A stretch of 7,606 nucleotides of DNA. Source: Actinomycetes bacterium (lineage in GTDB: Bacteria; Actinomycetota; Acidimicrobiia; Spongiisociales; UBA5794). A model generated the notes under the pieces. That model saw only the letters and a program-made list of their open reading frames with translations, did not search any database and was not told where the DNA came from. Numbering within the stretch: position 1 is the first letter of the stretch; every line of letters begins with the position of its first letter. Both the position numbers and the translations under genes were made by a program. Shown here piece by piece: positions 7,274 to 7,606 of the stretch. The DNA is taken from positions 1-7,606 of the forward strand of contig JAJRYI010000207.1 of NCBI GenBank assembly GCA_024275815.1, written 5' to 3'.

Positions 7274-7606
7274 GATCGACGCACGAACGCAGCGTAGAGC
7301 AGCAAAGCCACACCAACGTTGATGAAAACGTCTGCAGCGTTGAACACCGCGAAGAACTGGACATCGATCCAATCGACGACGGCGCCATCGAGAACGCCTG
7401 CGCCCCTGAAGATACGATCGATGAGGTTGCCGATGGATCCACCGAGGACGAGGCCGAGGGCGACTGCTTCGATCCGCCTCGACGCGTCGCCGAGCATGTA
7501 CATGATCAGGCCGATCACCCCGAACGCGATGACCGCGATGATGACGCCACCGTTGGAGAACAACGAGAAGCTCGCCCCGGTGTTGAACGTCAATCGGAGC
7601 CGGAAC
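7270..7606 (-). CDS. lspA: Lipoprotein signal peptidase (signal peptidase II), 5' part missing
   Basis: LspA is an inner-membrane aspartyl protease that removes the signal peptide from diacylglyceryl-modified prolipoproteins. The visible C-terminal part includes the NTGASFSLF motif, a hydrophobic segment (VIIAVIAFGVIGLIMYMLG), GGSIGNLIDR, then VVDWI and FNAAD. The catalytic aspartates are in VVDW (codon 7372-7374) and NAAD (codon 7330-7332), 14 residues apart. Phe in the usual VVDF is Trp here. A last membrane segment ends with FVRRS. The frame stays open through the window edge, reading FRLRLTFNTG, so the first part of the gene, probably some 50-60 residues including the first membrane segments, lies outside. 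The TTG at 7593-7591 is an internal leucine codon. The TGA stop (7272-7270) overlaps the ATG of the next gene. Confidence 0.92.
   Translation of the reverse strand, partial: FRLRLTFNTGASFSLFSNGGVIIAVIAFGVIGLIMYMLGDASRRIEAVALGLVLGGSIGNLIDRIFRGAGVLDGAVVDWIDVQFFAVFNAADVFINVGVALLLYAAFVRRS

Noticed and set aside
7274..7372. N-terminal extension of the pseudouridine synthase to an ATG at 7372
   Set aside because: The extra 33 residues overlap the lspA catalytic region out of frame and resemble no S4 domain start. The ATG at 7273 gives a standard coupled junction.
7591..7593. TTG as the start codon of lspA
   Set aside because: The family motif LTFNTGASFS runs across it and the frame continues upstream to the window edge, so it is an internal leucine codon of a truncated gene.

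Overview
The window carries five protein-coding genes and almost nothing else. It is GC-rich throughout. The gene content points to a high-GC actinobacterium: a DnaE1-type polymerase with an intact PHP domain, a phosphofructokinase resembling the Streptomyces/Amycolatopsis group, and a wax ester synthase/diacylglycerol acyltransferase. An uncultured or Acidimicrobiia-like lineage is my guess. The phylum-level call is an inference from family membership, not a search result.

Layout from left to right. Positions 36-3539 (minus) encode the replicative DNA polymerase III alpha subunit, dnaE, starting at GTG. A 173-base divergent intergenic region (3540-3712) separates it from pfkA (3713-4738, plus). 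pfkA starts at TTG behind a strong Shine-Dalgarno sequence. pfkA then converges with a leftward operon. The 106-base gap between the two stop codons holds a nested imperfect inverted repeat built partly of heptanucleotide repeats. The leftward operon, in transcription order, is lspA (7606-7270, cut by the window edge), an RluA/RluD-family pseudouridine synthase (7273-6320) and a WS/DGAT acyltransferase (6323-4845). Both junctions in this operon are ATGA overlaps, so the three genes are very likely co-transcribed and translationally coupled.

Functionally these are housekeeping genes (replication, glycolysis, lipoprotein maturation, RNA modification) plus one storage-lipid or lipid-modification enzyme. 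lspA followed by an rluD-like gene is a widespread bacterial pair. The acyltransferase coupled behind it is the least expected element. I see no CRISPR array, prophage, transposase, tRNA, rRNA, toxin-antitoxin or defence genes. No stretch of more than 300 bases lacks a gene. I do not find a new multi-gene system. The points worth checking are the coupled acyltransferase, the hybrid PFK phosphoryl-donor signature, the intact PHP metal site of DnaE, and the repeat between the convergent genes.
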